Origin: Paramecium pentaurelia
Taxonomy: Eukaryota > Ciliophora > Oligohymenophorea > Peniculida > Parameciidae
Assembly: GCA_905183005.1 (NCBI GenBank)
Contig: CAJJDO010000071.1
Span: 5,172-69,171 of the forward strand
Direction: 5' to 3'
DNA: 64,000 bases
Part shown: piece after piece, positions 1-10,807 of the stretch
Layout of the letters: the number at the start of each line of letters is the position of its first letter
Position numbering within the stretch: the first letter of the stretch is position 1
Program-made: the position numbers and the translations under genes
The notes under the pieces: model-generated
Told to the model about the DNA's origin: nothing
Database searches by the model: none
Seen by the model: the letters and a program-made list of their open reading frames with translations, nothing else

Positions 1-248
1 TTAATATTGATCATTATCACATTCTCAACTGATAGTTTCTTTTACATTTGATTTTCCTCAATTTCTTATAACACTTTCTTTAAGCTCATTACATGTGCTT
101 TTGATTCTAAATTTTCCATACATTAATGGCATAATAGTTTATAATTCTCCTATAATTTTGGATCCAATTAAACCATAAAGATAGGGAGTTTATGATTGTA
201 AGGACAAATAAGATCTTCTTCTTTTTCTAACATTCTTGATTTAATCAT
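1..248 (-). CDS. CxxC/B-box-like N-terminal fragment, cut by window edge
   Basis: The reading frame starts at an ATG at 248 and runs off the left edge with no TGA. The visible 82 residues begin MIKSRMLEKEEDLICPYNHK and continue with a DPKL motif, LCHQCME and a helical stretch (KKVLQEIEENQ). The C-x-x-NH...CxxC spacing looks like a degenerate B-box/zinc-binding N-terminus followed by a coiled coil. The gene starting at 6089 has the same layout (NH, DPKL, LCTKCME, KK..IEENQ), so the two look like paralogues. In ciliates this N-terminus is usually followed by a coiled coil and WD40 or other repeats, but that part lies outside the window. No function can be assigned. Confidence 0.7.
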
Positions 249-1084
249 ATATAGTTATATTTTATTATTATTATTAAAGTAATTCTATTACAAGACATTG
301 AGATAAGTATTCTTTTCTCAAATATTATGATTATTATTTAATTTGATATTATTTATGCTATAAAGAAGTCTAAATAATTCTTTATGCTAGAATGATAAAT
401 TATAAGGAATAATTGTTACAATATAATATAAATATCCTCTTATATTATTTTTATGCTAAAGTAAATCTTTCATCTAAAGAATTACAAATTATTTTAGGAA
501 TATATGATAAAATGAAATAGATAATTTGATTAGATTAAGCCATATATTGATATAAAATTAGGACATATAAATTATATGTAACAGAAATGATACAAACATA
601 AAATATTATTGAAAAGATTCCACTAAGAAATATAGGATTTGAGGAATATTTTAGTAAATGAAAATTAGAGAAAAATGTAAAAAATTATGAAAAAATGGGG
701 TTTGTTATTATTTATAAGGATTAAAACAAAGAGTATAGTATTTTTGGATAAGAAATTTAATTTAAAATAAATGGTCTGAGATATTAGAGTGATGATTAAT
801 GGTAACTACAAAAATTCTTCAAAATCCTTTTTTTATACATAAAAACTCATCTTAGTATCTCAAATTTTATTATTTATAAATTACTACAATTTATTATTAA
901 AAAATGGTTTAAAGCATAATTACTTTATGTTTTTTTCAGTCTACCATCTACTAATAAACTATTTTTTGATTAAATAGCTTCATTTTTATAATCTATTATC
1001 TAAAATTTAAATATCAATCTGATTTATATGTGTATCTAAAAATTATTGTTGATTAATTTATTTAAATTGTGAATTAATTTATAC
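249..1084. other. intergenic between divergent genes, with a possible gene relic
   Basis: This is the spacer between the leftward partial gene and the rightward repeat gene. It is very AT-rich. About 545-950 on the plus strand holds a frame that looks coding but contains an internal TGA near 656 and has no convincing start; it includes stretches such as IEKIPLRNIGFEEYFSK and YKDQNKEYSIFGQEIQF. I treat it as a possible decayed gene. I see no RNA gene or other structured element. Confidence 0.35.
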
Positions 1085-2909
1085 ATGTAAAATTTAGAAA
1101 ATCAAGATAATAATACCAAAGAATTTGAATTAATTGTTTGGGATTAAGGAAATAATGGATTGTTAAGACAAACTATTTTAACTGTAATTCAAAATTAAAT
1201 CGATGAAGTTACATGTATTAAAAATGGAGTTATTTTATAATTTAATGTATTGGAAAAATAACTTCATTTTAGAAATAAGATTTAATTGATGACTAAAAAA
1301 TCACCAAAAATCAAGTGAAAATTAATCATTTTAAATGGAAAGGAAAAGAAGGTAAAGAGAAATAGAAAATTGGTAAATGGGAAGTATATTGGAAAAATAA
1401 AGTATAAAAAATAGGAGGATATTATGATAATTAAGGTCTAAAGTAAGGATTGTGGTAGGAAGAGTATGAAAATTTCTGGGAGTACTTTATTTTATAAATA
1501 TGAAGTTATGCTTAAATTGTTTACGTTGGAATTTATCATAATGGAATATAAAGAAATAGATGGGATACTATTATGAATAATAATTTTATGTAATTATTTA
1601 TAATCAAAATGTAGTGGAGGGGGTAATTATGATCATAATGGCAAAAAGACAGGCAAGTGGGTTGAATTACATTTAAATTACTTTAAACAGAATTATGCTT
1701 ATTGCGATGCCACTTATGAAGGAGAGTATTTAGAAGGGGGAAAATAAGGATATTGGTAAACATTTCTCTCAAAAAAAATTATGTAATTTATTAATATAAT
1801 TTTAGTGGAGGAGGTTTTTATAATCAGGATGGATAAAAGGATGGTTTTTGGATTGAATTGAATGATAACTTTTCTTTGTATTTAATAGAAATTATAAATA
1901 GTGGTAATTAAGTTATTTACAAGGGCAACTATAAGAATGGTTTACAAATAGGAATATGGGAAATTGTAAAAGTTTATGACGGAAAACAAATATATATGTA
2001 AAATATAAAAAATAGTAAAGTGGGGGAGGTTCTTTTGATGATAATGGAAAGAAAAATGGTAGATGGGTTGATTTAGCAATAGATTGGTTGAAGTATATTA
2101 TAAAATGCATTGGATAGTGGTAACAAGGAAATCTTTTATATTGGTGATTATAAGAATGGATAGAAAATAGGGTAATGGAATATTCATAATTGGTATAACA
2201 AATCCATGTATTATTTACATCATAAACTTTTAAGTGGTGGTGGAGAATTTTAAGAAGGAGTGAAGAATGGATAATGGATTGAACTGCATGATAATTGGCA
2301 TTAAAAGTTCTTATTCTTTTTTATTTAGGTGGCCATAAATATCTTATCATGGTAGTTATTAAAATGGAAAAAAAAATGGAAAATGGGATACTTATGATAA
2401 TTATAATGGAACAGATAAATATATGTTAAATTTTAATATTATAAGAAGTGGTGGTGGGTAATTTTAAGGAGGAATTAAAGATGGAATATGGATAGATGTG
2501 CATGATGATTGGCGTCCAGGGTATTTAATAAATTTAATTAATAGTTGGAGATAAATCATTTATCATGGTGAGTATTAGATGGGCAAAAAAATTGGAACAT
2601 GGAAAATCTTAGAGAACTCAGATAAATAAATGTAAAAATTTAGAATATCATAAATTTTAAAGTGGTGGTGGAGATTATAATGAATATGGAATGAAGAATG
2701 GTAAATGGTTTGAACCTGATGAAAAATGGGATAAAAAGTATTTTAATAATTATAAAATCAATAGAAATTTGGAATTCATTTATGAAGGTGAATATAAGAA
2801 TGGTTTAAAAATCGGTTAATGGAATCGTATAGATAATTTGAATGGAATAAATAATAGTTTATATGAACATTATAGCGATGATGGATTCTTAATAGAAAAT
2901 GAATTATGA
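1085..2909 (+). CDS. GGG-x-W (MORN/YwqK-like) repeat protein
   Basis: Nine exons joined by eight tiny introns (22-31 nt) give 1626 coding bases (541 aa), starting MQNLENQDNN at 1085 and ending ENEL at TGA 2907. From about residue 95 the protein is made of repeats of the form GGGxYDxNGKKxGKWxEL...YxGxYKNGxKxGxW, a glycine/tryptophan MORN-like pattern also seen in bacterial YwqK-type proteins. Several introns fall at the same place, just before a GGG, which suggests growth by exon duplication. Three introns (1482-1505, 1998-2020, 2632-2662) end in AAG rather than TAG. One (about 2308-2329) begins GTTC and is less certain. MORN-type repeats often bind membranes or act as scaffolds; the specific role here is unknown. 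Confidence 0.75.
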
Positions 2910-3002
2910 TAACAGAATAATATTATATTATATTATTTAAACTAATAAAAATTATTATAAATGATTTTGATTTCAAAAATTTATATAGTAAAATATATAA
3001 TA

Positions 3003-4420
3003 TATAATTTAATGAGGATATAAAATCAATATTTAAATCCAAACCAAATAGAATAAAACATCTAGCTTAAAATTATTATTATAATGAGATATTTAAACTA
3101 TCTAGAAATTTTGCCAAATGAAATAAAAAGAACTAAATTTACAATAATATTATTTAGAATATAAAAATTTTATTTAGGAAAATATCAAATTTTTAGGTAT
3201 AATATTATAATAACATTATCTGCTATTGTTTTTATAAATAGAAAATGACGATTATAAATTCTAATAGATATATAATTTTTGTATCTTAAAACTAATAAAT
3301 TTAGATAACAATTATCTTATAATTTAGATATTAAATTGATAATATTTCATTTTTTATTTGATTTTAAACTTGATAATGTAAAATTAGCCATTATCTTAAT
3401 CTCTGTTATTTATTTGTAAGATCTAAATATTTATGTTAAATATTCATAGCTTTAAAAATAAAGGAATCAAAAGTTTTTGAATTGTAAGTTTTTGATTTCA
3501 TCCAATGACTAAAAATTTTTTGATTATCAATACCTAAAGGAAACGAATAAATATTTTAGTTTTGATCTGGAGAAGTTTAAATATCTAGTTTTTCTATACT
3601 CAATAATTTCATAGATAATTCATCATTTAAACTATTAGAAATATAATTATCAACATGTAATTAATATTCATCTCCTAAAAGTAATTTGAATTAATTTATT
3701 ATTTTTTTAGCATTTTTTTTTCTTTTTATAAAACTTACTTCAATGTATTTTTATATTATAATCAAATCAAATTAATATTTAATTTAATTATTATTTAATA
3801 GAGCATAATTTATCAAATCAGTATGAATTGAATTTGAAATATTTAATTATAAGATTATCTTATTCCTGCATATAAAAATCATAGGATGACTAGGGTTTTC
3901 TTTAAAATACTCTTTTACAGCTATTAAAGAATATAAAAGATTGACAAAATTTTACAAATCTTCATAAACATAATATTATATTTCTTGTAATTCACTTTAA
4001 TCAATTTCATTGTTTTCATCCTATTGAATAGTGCTGATTTCTGTAATATTAGTTGTTTTACTATTTATTTCTGTCTCTTCAAAATCAGTAACAATTGTTA
4101 CTTATACAATATTTATAATATTATTGAGTATTTAAGTACATTAATTATATTGATTGAAATTTTTAAATATTCTAATTTTAATTTCATTTTTACACATAAT
4201 GTTTGATTTATTTTAATAATTTCATTATTGAATTATGATTCATTAATATTTTTAATCTTTTCATTTGATATTAATATATCAAGTTCTTAAAAGAAACTAT
4301 AATCTCTATGTATTTATTTGATTTAATCAAAGTTGTTTATCCATTCTTTTGTATTTTCAATTAATTAATCAAGTTCTTGATTAAAATATGATTTTAATGA
4401 ATAAAGATGCTTTTACAATT
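3003..4420. repeat. first copy of a 1418-bp exact duplication at an N join
   Basis: Bases 3003-4420 recur at 4422-5839 at a constant offset of 1419; every stretch I compared was identical, and the copies are separated only by a single N at 4421. Identity in both coding and non-coding parts and the position against the N point to two contigs whose overlap was not merged, not to a biological duplication. Confidence 0.9.
3003..4420 (-). CDS. duplicate copy of the C-terminal half of the CxxC/coiled-coil gene
   Basis: This is the same minus-strand coding sequence as 4422-5839, so it should not be counted as a second gene. Only here does the sequence continue to the left (2910-3002), towards the real 3' end of the gene. 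That end probably lies between 2910 and 3400, converging on the repeat gene that stops at 2909. I could not resolve the final exon or intron. Confidence 0.6.
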
Positions 4421-4421
4421 N

Positions 4422-5839
4422 TATAATTTAATGAGGATATAAAATCAATATTTAAATCCAAACCAAATAGAATAAAACATCTAGCTTAAAATTATTATTA
4501 TAATGAGATATTTAAACTATCTAGAAATTTTGCCAAATGAAATAAAAAGAACTAAATTTACAATAATATTATTTAGAATATAAAAATTTTATTTAGGAAA
4601 ATATCAAATTTTTAGGTATAATATTATAATAACATTATCTGCTATTGTTTTTATAAATAGAAAATGACGATTATAAATTCTAATAGATATATAATTTTTG
4701 TATCTTAAAACTAATAAATTTAGATAACAATTATCTTATAATTTAGATATTAAATTGATAATATTTCATTTTTTATTTGATTTTAAACTTGATAATGTAA
4801 AATTAGCCATTATCTTAATCTCTGTTATTTATTTGTAAGATCTAAATATTTATGTTAAATATTCATAGCTTTAAAAATAAAGGAATCAAAAGTTTTTGAA
4901 TTGTAAGTTTTTGATTTCATCCAATGACTAAAAATTTTTTGATTATCAATACCTAAAGGAAACGAATAAATATTTTAGTTTTGATCTGGAGAAGTTTAAA
5001 TATCTAGTTTTTCTATACTCAATAATTTCATAGATAATTCATCATTTAAACTATTAGAAATATAATTATCAACATGTAATTAATATTCATCTCCTAAAAG
5101 TAATTTGAATTAATTTATTATTTTTTTAGCATTTTTTTTTCTTTTTATAAAACTTACTTCAATGTATTTTTATATTATAATCAAATCAAATTAATATTTA
5201 ATTTAATTATTATTTAATAGAGCATAATTTATCAAATCAGTATGAATTGAATTTGAAATATTTAATTATAAGATTATCTTATTCCTGCATATAAAAATCA
5301 TAGGATGACTAGGGTTTTCTTTAAAATACTCTTTTACAGCTATTAAAGAATATAAAAGATTGACAAAATTTTACAAATCTTCATAAACATAATATTATAT
5401 TTCTTGTAATTCACTTTAATCAATTTCATTGTTTTCATCCTATTGAATAGTGCTGATTTCTGTAATATTAGTTGTTTTACTATTTATTTCTGTCTCTTCA
5501 AAATCAGTAACAATTGTTACTTATACAATATTTATAATATTATTGAGTATTTAAGTACATTAATTATATTGATTGAAATTTTTAAATATTCTAATTTTAA
5601 TTTCATTTTTACACATAATGTTTGATTTATTTTAATAATTTCATTATTGAATTATGATTCATTAATATTTTTAATCTTTTCATTTGATATTAATATATCA
5701 AGTTCTTAAAAGAAACTATAATCTCTATGTATTTATTTGATTTAATCAAAGTTGTTTATCCATTCTTTTGTATTTTCAATTAATTAATCAAGTTCTTGAT
5801 TAAAATATGATTTTAATGAATAAAGATGCTTTTACAATT
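4422..5839. repeat. second copy of the 1418-bp duplication (contig overlap)
   Basis: This copy matches 3003-4420 and begins immediately after the N at 4421. The true locus probably has one copy, with sequence right of 5839 joined to sequence left of 3003. Confidence 0.9.
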
Positions 5840-6089
5840 GATCTTTAATATTAGGTTAAATGATATTTTCTAATAATTCTAATAATCTTGCTTAATTTTC
5901 TTCAATTAATTATTATGCCTTTTTGAAAGTTACCATTTTAGTTATACTATCAAAATCTTCCATACATTTTGTACATAATATCCTTTCTTGTTATGATAAT
6001 TTAGGATCAAACACTACCATATATGGTTGTAAATTATGATTATTATCACAATTTAGGTCATTTATTTATTCAATCATTATTGGGATCAT
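4422..6089 (-). CDS. CxxC/coiled-coil protein, 5' part (broken at the N join)
   Basis: Translation starts at an ATG at 6089 (MIPIMIEQINDLNC) and reads leftward. The N-terminus has C..NH...DPKL...LCTKCME, a degenerate B-box-like zinc-binding pattern. A long helical stretch follows (FKKAQQLIEENQARLLELLE and beyond), typical of coiled coils. At least two short introns are needed around 5500-5630 to keep the frame open. The downstream part reads KLLLGDEYQLHVDNYIS and KSKTYNSKTFDSFIFKA. I could not place the stop, and no known C-terminal domain is convincing. The frame is interrupted by the assembly N; the same residues recur in the left copy. It is paralogous at its N-terminus to the partial gene at 1-248. 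Confidence 0.65.
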
Positions 6090-6325
6090 CGTATCTATTA
6101 ATAACTTTATATTAATATATATATATAAATAATAATTGATTTTTATTAGAAAATATTTAGATATGGAGTTTATGAATTAATATTAATCAAATGATCTTTT
6201 AAAGTAACTAAAAACCTCCCTTATTATTCCAATATTACAATTTAAATAGAAAAGGAAAGTAATATAAATCTTTATTATTTTGATAAATGGATTTATATTG
6301 ATAGAAATTAACTCATTTATTAATA

Positions 6326-7672
6326 TCATTTCTAATCTTAATTTTCTCTAACTTAAATCTCATTTAAGGTAGGATCATAAATTATTAGAAATTCTCCATT
6401 ATCACTAATAGTACCGATTATGCTAATATCCTTAAATTCAATTGATTAAACTACTCTACACTCATAATTTTATAAGTTTTTGAGAGATAGAAAATTATAA
6501 AATGTTTATAAAATTTCCATTAATGCTTAATAATAAATTTTTAGATTAAACATAGGTACTATGATAAGATTCGATTATTTTATCTTATTTAACTAATCCT
6601 TTACAAATTATTTCACTAGATTTTATATATTCTCTAATGTTGCAATCGAATGAGTAGATTGATAATGCTTAAGATTTAATTGGTTAGAAACTGAACATGA
6701 AATTGTTTATAAAACAAAATTTTATCCAATAATTGGCAGAGTTTATTTTAATTTCCACTCAGAATTATGTAATTCTCGTATTGTGATATTCTAAAATCAC
6801 AAACTACTAATTAATTTCCATTTGGATTAATTGATAAACCTCTAATTTCATTAAGTGAATTCTAAATTTTTTATTCACAAAACCAAGATTTTGAAGAGGA
6901 TAAAAAATGGATTTAAGAATTAAGAGCAAAAATAATCTGATTTTCTTCAGAGTTCAATTACAAAAATTTAATCTCATAATTACGTATTATCCAATTATGT
7001 TCAGGTTTTTATTTTAGTTTAAATATTGGATTCCATTTACTTTTATTAAAAAATTGGTTGCTTATGACCAGATGATAATTAAGCAACCATCAGAACTTGA
7101 TATGAATGAATTTAACATTGCTGTTTTCTTTTTGAAAAAAACAAGATTTTATACTTTATAGATTCCTACATCTTTAAGAGTTATCACTTAATTGGTATTG
7201 TATTTTTATTATTAAATATCTGATTAGATTTCCATAACTTTGATACCTTCATCTATTACATTATTGTTCCTAATAACTTCTAAGCTTTGAATTCATGATC
7301 TAGTCAACCAGTAAAATTTTTAGTAGATTAATTCTTTAAGAAATTACTCATTTTTAAGATCCATTTCAGTATCATAAGGAAGTCCTAAGTAAATAATTAA
7401 ATGATAATGAATACAAAAATTTTCAGTCCTTTATTCATCTTTTTTGGTTGTATTCTAAATTTCTAACAGACAGTATGAGAACTAATTTTAATGAACTAAA
7501 TTTAGAAATATTTTGGGAAAAAGATAAGTTTATTTAGAAGAACTTGTAAATGATTGATTCTATTGAAAATTAATTACTTAAGTTCTACATAAATATTTTT
7601 GATTAAATTAAAAGAATTAATAATCTTTAGTGAATTATTCAAGAATAAAAGTACAATATACAATTCATGGAT
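6326..7672 (-). pseudogene. coiled-coil/WD40-like gene, disrupted
   Basis: Read leftward from about 7672, the frame encodes a coil-like N-terminal part (for example YDTEMDLKNEQFLKELIYQK). Blade-like WD40 segments follow, such as SSSDGCLIIIWS, FALNSQIHFLSSS, IRGLSINPNGNQLVVCDFRI and IGTISDNGEFLIIYDP, ending NEIQVRENQDQK at TGA 6326-6328. The layout matches the intact gene at 23093-25306. Here the frame is broken by an in-frame TGA at 7293-7295 and by at least three one- or two-base shifts that I cannot explain with GTA...TAG introns. No clean start is visible. I therefore read it as a decaying family member; sequencing error is the alternative. Confidence 0.55.
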
Positions 7673-7804
7673 ATTAATACATAATTGATATATTAAATTG
7701 AGAATAAAAAAAAATCATCATCATAAAAAGGACAACATATTAATTTAAAAATAAAAATAAGTCTCAAATATCAAATATAGGTCTTAAAATTTTTAGAATT
7801 TTTA

Positions 7805-10800
7805 ATGTATCGCTCTTGTACAATCGAATTATTCATAAAGACGAATATTTTCTTAGCATATCCTTTATTTGATTAAAGGACAAAGCATGATATTCAAAAT
7901 TAATAAATAGAAAATTCTGATTCAGTTATTGAGAAAAACCCAGAAATTAAAACTATTAGCATGACAAAGGTATAAATTATGATGAATAATTTTTATGTTA
8001 TTTTTAATTAATTTTTATATCCTATATGAATAGATATGATTAAGCATTAGTAGATTATGATTTAGCTATTCAGAAAAACCCAGAAAAAGCCAACTATTAT
8101 CATGAGAAAGGTATAAATTGTAATGAATATTTTTTTAGCAAATATTTTATCCTAAATGAAGAGATATGAGGAAGCATTAAAATATTATGATTAAGCAATT
8201 CAGAGAAACCCTGAGAATTCAGAATGTTACCTTGGCAAAGGTAAGAACTATGATGAATATTTTGTTAGCAAATGCTTTATTCAAAATAAACAGATATTAA
8301 GAAGCTTTGAAATATTTAGATTCAGCTATTCGAAAAACCCCATAAAAAGCTAACTTATATCATTGCAAAGGTATATATTATGAGTTATTTTTTCTCAGCA
8401 AATGCTTTATTTAAAATGAATAGATATGAAGAAGCATTAGAATATTATGATTAAGCTATTCAGAAAAACCCAGACAATGCAGACTTTTATCTTGGCAAAG
8501 GTAAGAACTATGATGGTAATTTTTTTTTAGCAAATACTTTATAAAAAATTAATAGATATGAAGAAGCATTAGTTTATTATGATTCAGGTATTAAGAAGAA
8601 CCCAGAAGTCGCTGAATATTATAATGGCAAAGGTATAAATTATGATGGATATTTTAAAAAGCAAATACGTTATACAAAATGAATAGATATAAAGAAGCTT
8701 TGGAATATTTTGATTAAGCTCTTTAACGAAAACCAAATGATGCTAATTATTAGAATAATAAAGGTACAAGTTTTGAGGAATAATTTATGAGCAATTACTT
8801 TACAATAGTTAAATAGATAAGAATAAGTCTTAGTTTAGTATGATAAACCTAATCAGAAAAACTCAGAAAATGCAGACTATTATTTAGGCAAATGTATTAA
8901 AAATGATGAATTGTTTTTAGCAAATAATTTATCCTTAATTAAAAGATAAGATGAAGCCTTATTATATGATGATAAACCTAATCAGAAAAACTTAGAAAGT
9001 GCAGACTATTATTTAGGCAGAGGTATTATAAATGATGACTATTATTTTAGCAAATATTTNTACAATCGAATTATTCATAAAGACGAATATTTTCTTAGCA
9101 TATCCTTTATTTGATTAAAGGACAAAGCATGATATTCAAAATTAATAAATAGAAAATTCTGATTCAGTTATTGAGAAAAACCCAGAAATTAAAACTATTA
9201 GCATGACAAAGGTATAAATTATGATGAATAATTTTTATGTTATTTTTAATTAATTTTTATATCCTATATGAATAGATATGATTAAGCATTAGTAGATTAT
9301 GATTTAGCTATTCAGAAAAACCCAGAAAAAGCCAACTATTATCATGAGAAAGGTATAAATTGTAATGAATATTTTTTTAGCAAATATTTTATCCTAAATG
9401 AAGAGATATGAGGAAGCATTAAAATATTATGATTAAGCAATTCAGAGAAACCCTGAGAATTCAGAATGTTACCTTGGCAAAGGTAAGAACTATGATGAAT
9501 ATTTTGTTAGCAAATGCTTTATTCAAAATAAACAGATATTAAGAAGCTTTGAAATATTTAGATTCAGCTATTCGAAAAACCCCATAAAAAGCTAACTTAT
9601 ATCATTGCAAAGGTATATATTATGAGTTATTTTTTCTCAGCAAATGCTTTATTTAAAATGAATAGATATGAAGAAGCATTAGAATATTATGATTAAGCTA
9701 TTCAGAAAAACCCAGACAATGCAGACTTTTATCTTGGCAAAGGTAAGAACTATGATGGTAATTTTTTTTTAGCAAATACTTTATAAAAAATTAATAGATA
9801 TGAAGAAGCATTAGTTTATTATGATTCAGGTATTAAGAAGAACCCAGAAGTCGCTGAATATTATAATGGCAAAGGTATAAATTATGATGGATATTTTAAA
9901 AAGCAAATACGTTATACAAAATGAATAGATATAAAGAAGCTTTGGAATATTTTGATTAAGCTCTTTAACGAAAACCAAATGATGCTAATTATTAGAATAA
10001 TAAAGGTACAAGTTTTGAGGAATAATTTATGAGCAATTACTTTACAATAGTTAAATAGATAAGAATAAGTCTTAGTTTAGTATGATAAACCTAATCAGAA
10101 AAACTCAGAAAATGCAGACTATTATTTAGGCAAATGTATTAAAAATGATGAATTGTTTTTAGCAAATAATTTATCCTTAATTAAAAGATAAGATGAAGCC
10201 TTATTATATGATGATAAACCTAATCAGAAAAACTTAGAAAGTGCAGACTATTATTTAGGCAGAGGTATTATAAATGATGACTATTATTTTAGCAAATATT
10301 TTATCCTAAATGAATAGATATTTAGAAGCCTTAGAATATTAGAATGTGGCTATTCAAAGAAACCCTGAGAATTCAGACTACTATTAAGGCAAAGGTAAAA
10401 TTTTTGTAGAATATTTTTTAGCAAATATTTTAGAAAAGATGAATAGATATGAAGAAGCCTTATAATATTATGATAAGGCTATCCAGAAAAACCCTGACAA
10501 TTCAGAATATTATTAAGGCAAAGGTAAAATATTTCAAGAATATTTTTTTAGCAAATATTTTAGAAAAGATGAATAGATATGAGGAAGCCTTATAATATTA
10601 TGATAAGGCTATCCAGAAAAACCCTGACAATTCAGAATATTATAATGGCAAAGGTATACATCTTCATCAATATTGCCTTAGCAATTACTTTAGAGAAATT
10701 GAATAGAGTTGAAGAGGCAGTTAAATATTATGTTTTAGCTATTGAGAAAACTACAAATGTAAGTCTAATTATTTTTAATTTAATAGAAATAACTTTAAAT

Positions 10801-10807
10801 TTAATGA
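7805..10807 (+). CDS. tetratricopeptide (TPR) repeat protein, one repeat per exon
   Basis: Each unit is a 34-residue TPR such as NRYEEALEYYDQAIQKNPDN followed by A.(Y/F)YLGKG. Each unit is one roughly 102-nt exon followed by a roughly 28-nt intron (for example GTAAGAACTATGATG...TTAG). About 13 repeats exist once the artificial duplication is collapsed. The introns resemble each other and sit at the same codon, just before the next AN(A/T/I)L. The last exon ends ...EKTTN, then a 28-nt intron and KQLQIQ with TGA at 10805. An ATG at 7805 opens a first unit that has lost one base, so translation may really start at 8026 (MNRYDQAL). TPRs bind protein partners; none can be named. Units 8 and 9 (KPNQKNS/LE) are divergent and one intron (8633-8661) ends in AAG. 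Confidence 0.8.
7819..9059. repeat. first copy of a 1241-bp exact duplication at an N join
   Basis: Bases 7819-9059 recur at 9061-10301 at an offset of 1242, with a single N at 9060 between the copies. As at 4421, this looks like an unmerged contig overlap inside the TPR gene. Confidence 0.9.
9061..10301. repeat. second copy of the 1241-bp duplication (contig overlap)
   Basis: This copy matches 7819-9059 and starts right after the N. If collapsed, the TPR gene would run from 7805 to 9059 and continue at 10302, shortening the apparent locus by 1242 bases. Confidence 0.9.

Noticed and set aside
4024..5625. Two identical 60-residue plus-strand open frames (4024-4206 and 5443-5625) rich in F, I and Y.
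   Set aside because: They lie antisense to the coiled-coil gene and are identical only because of the contig-overlap duplication.
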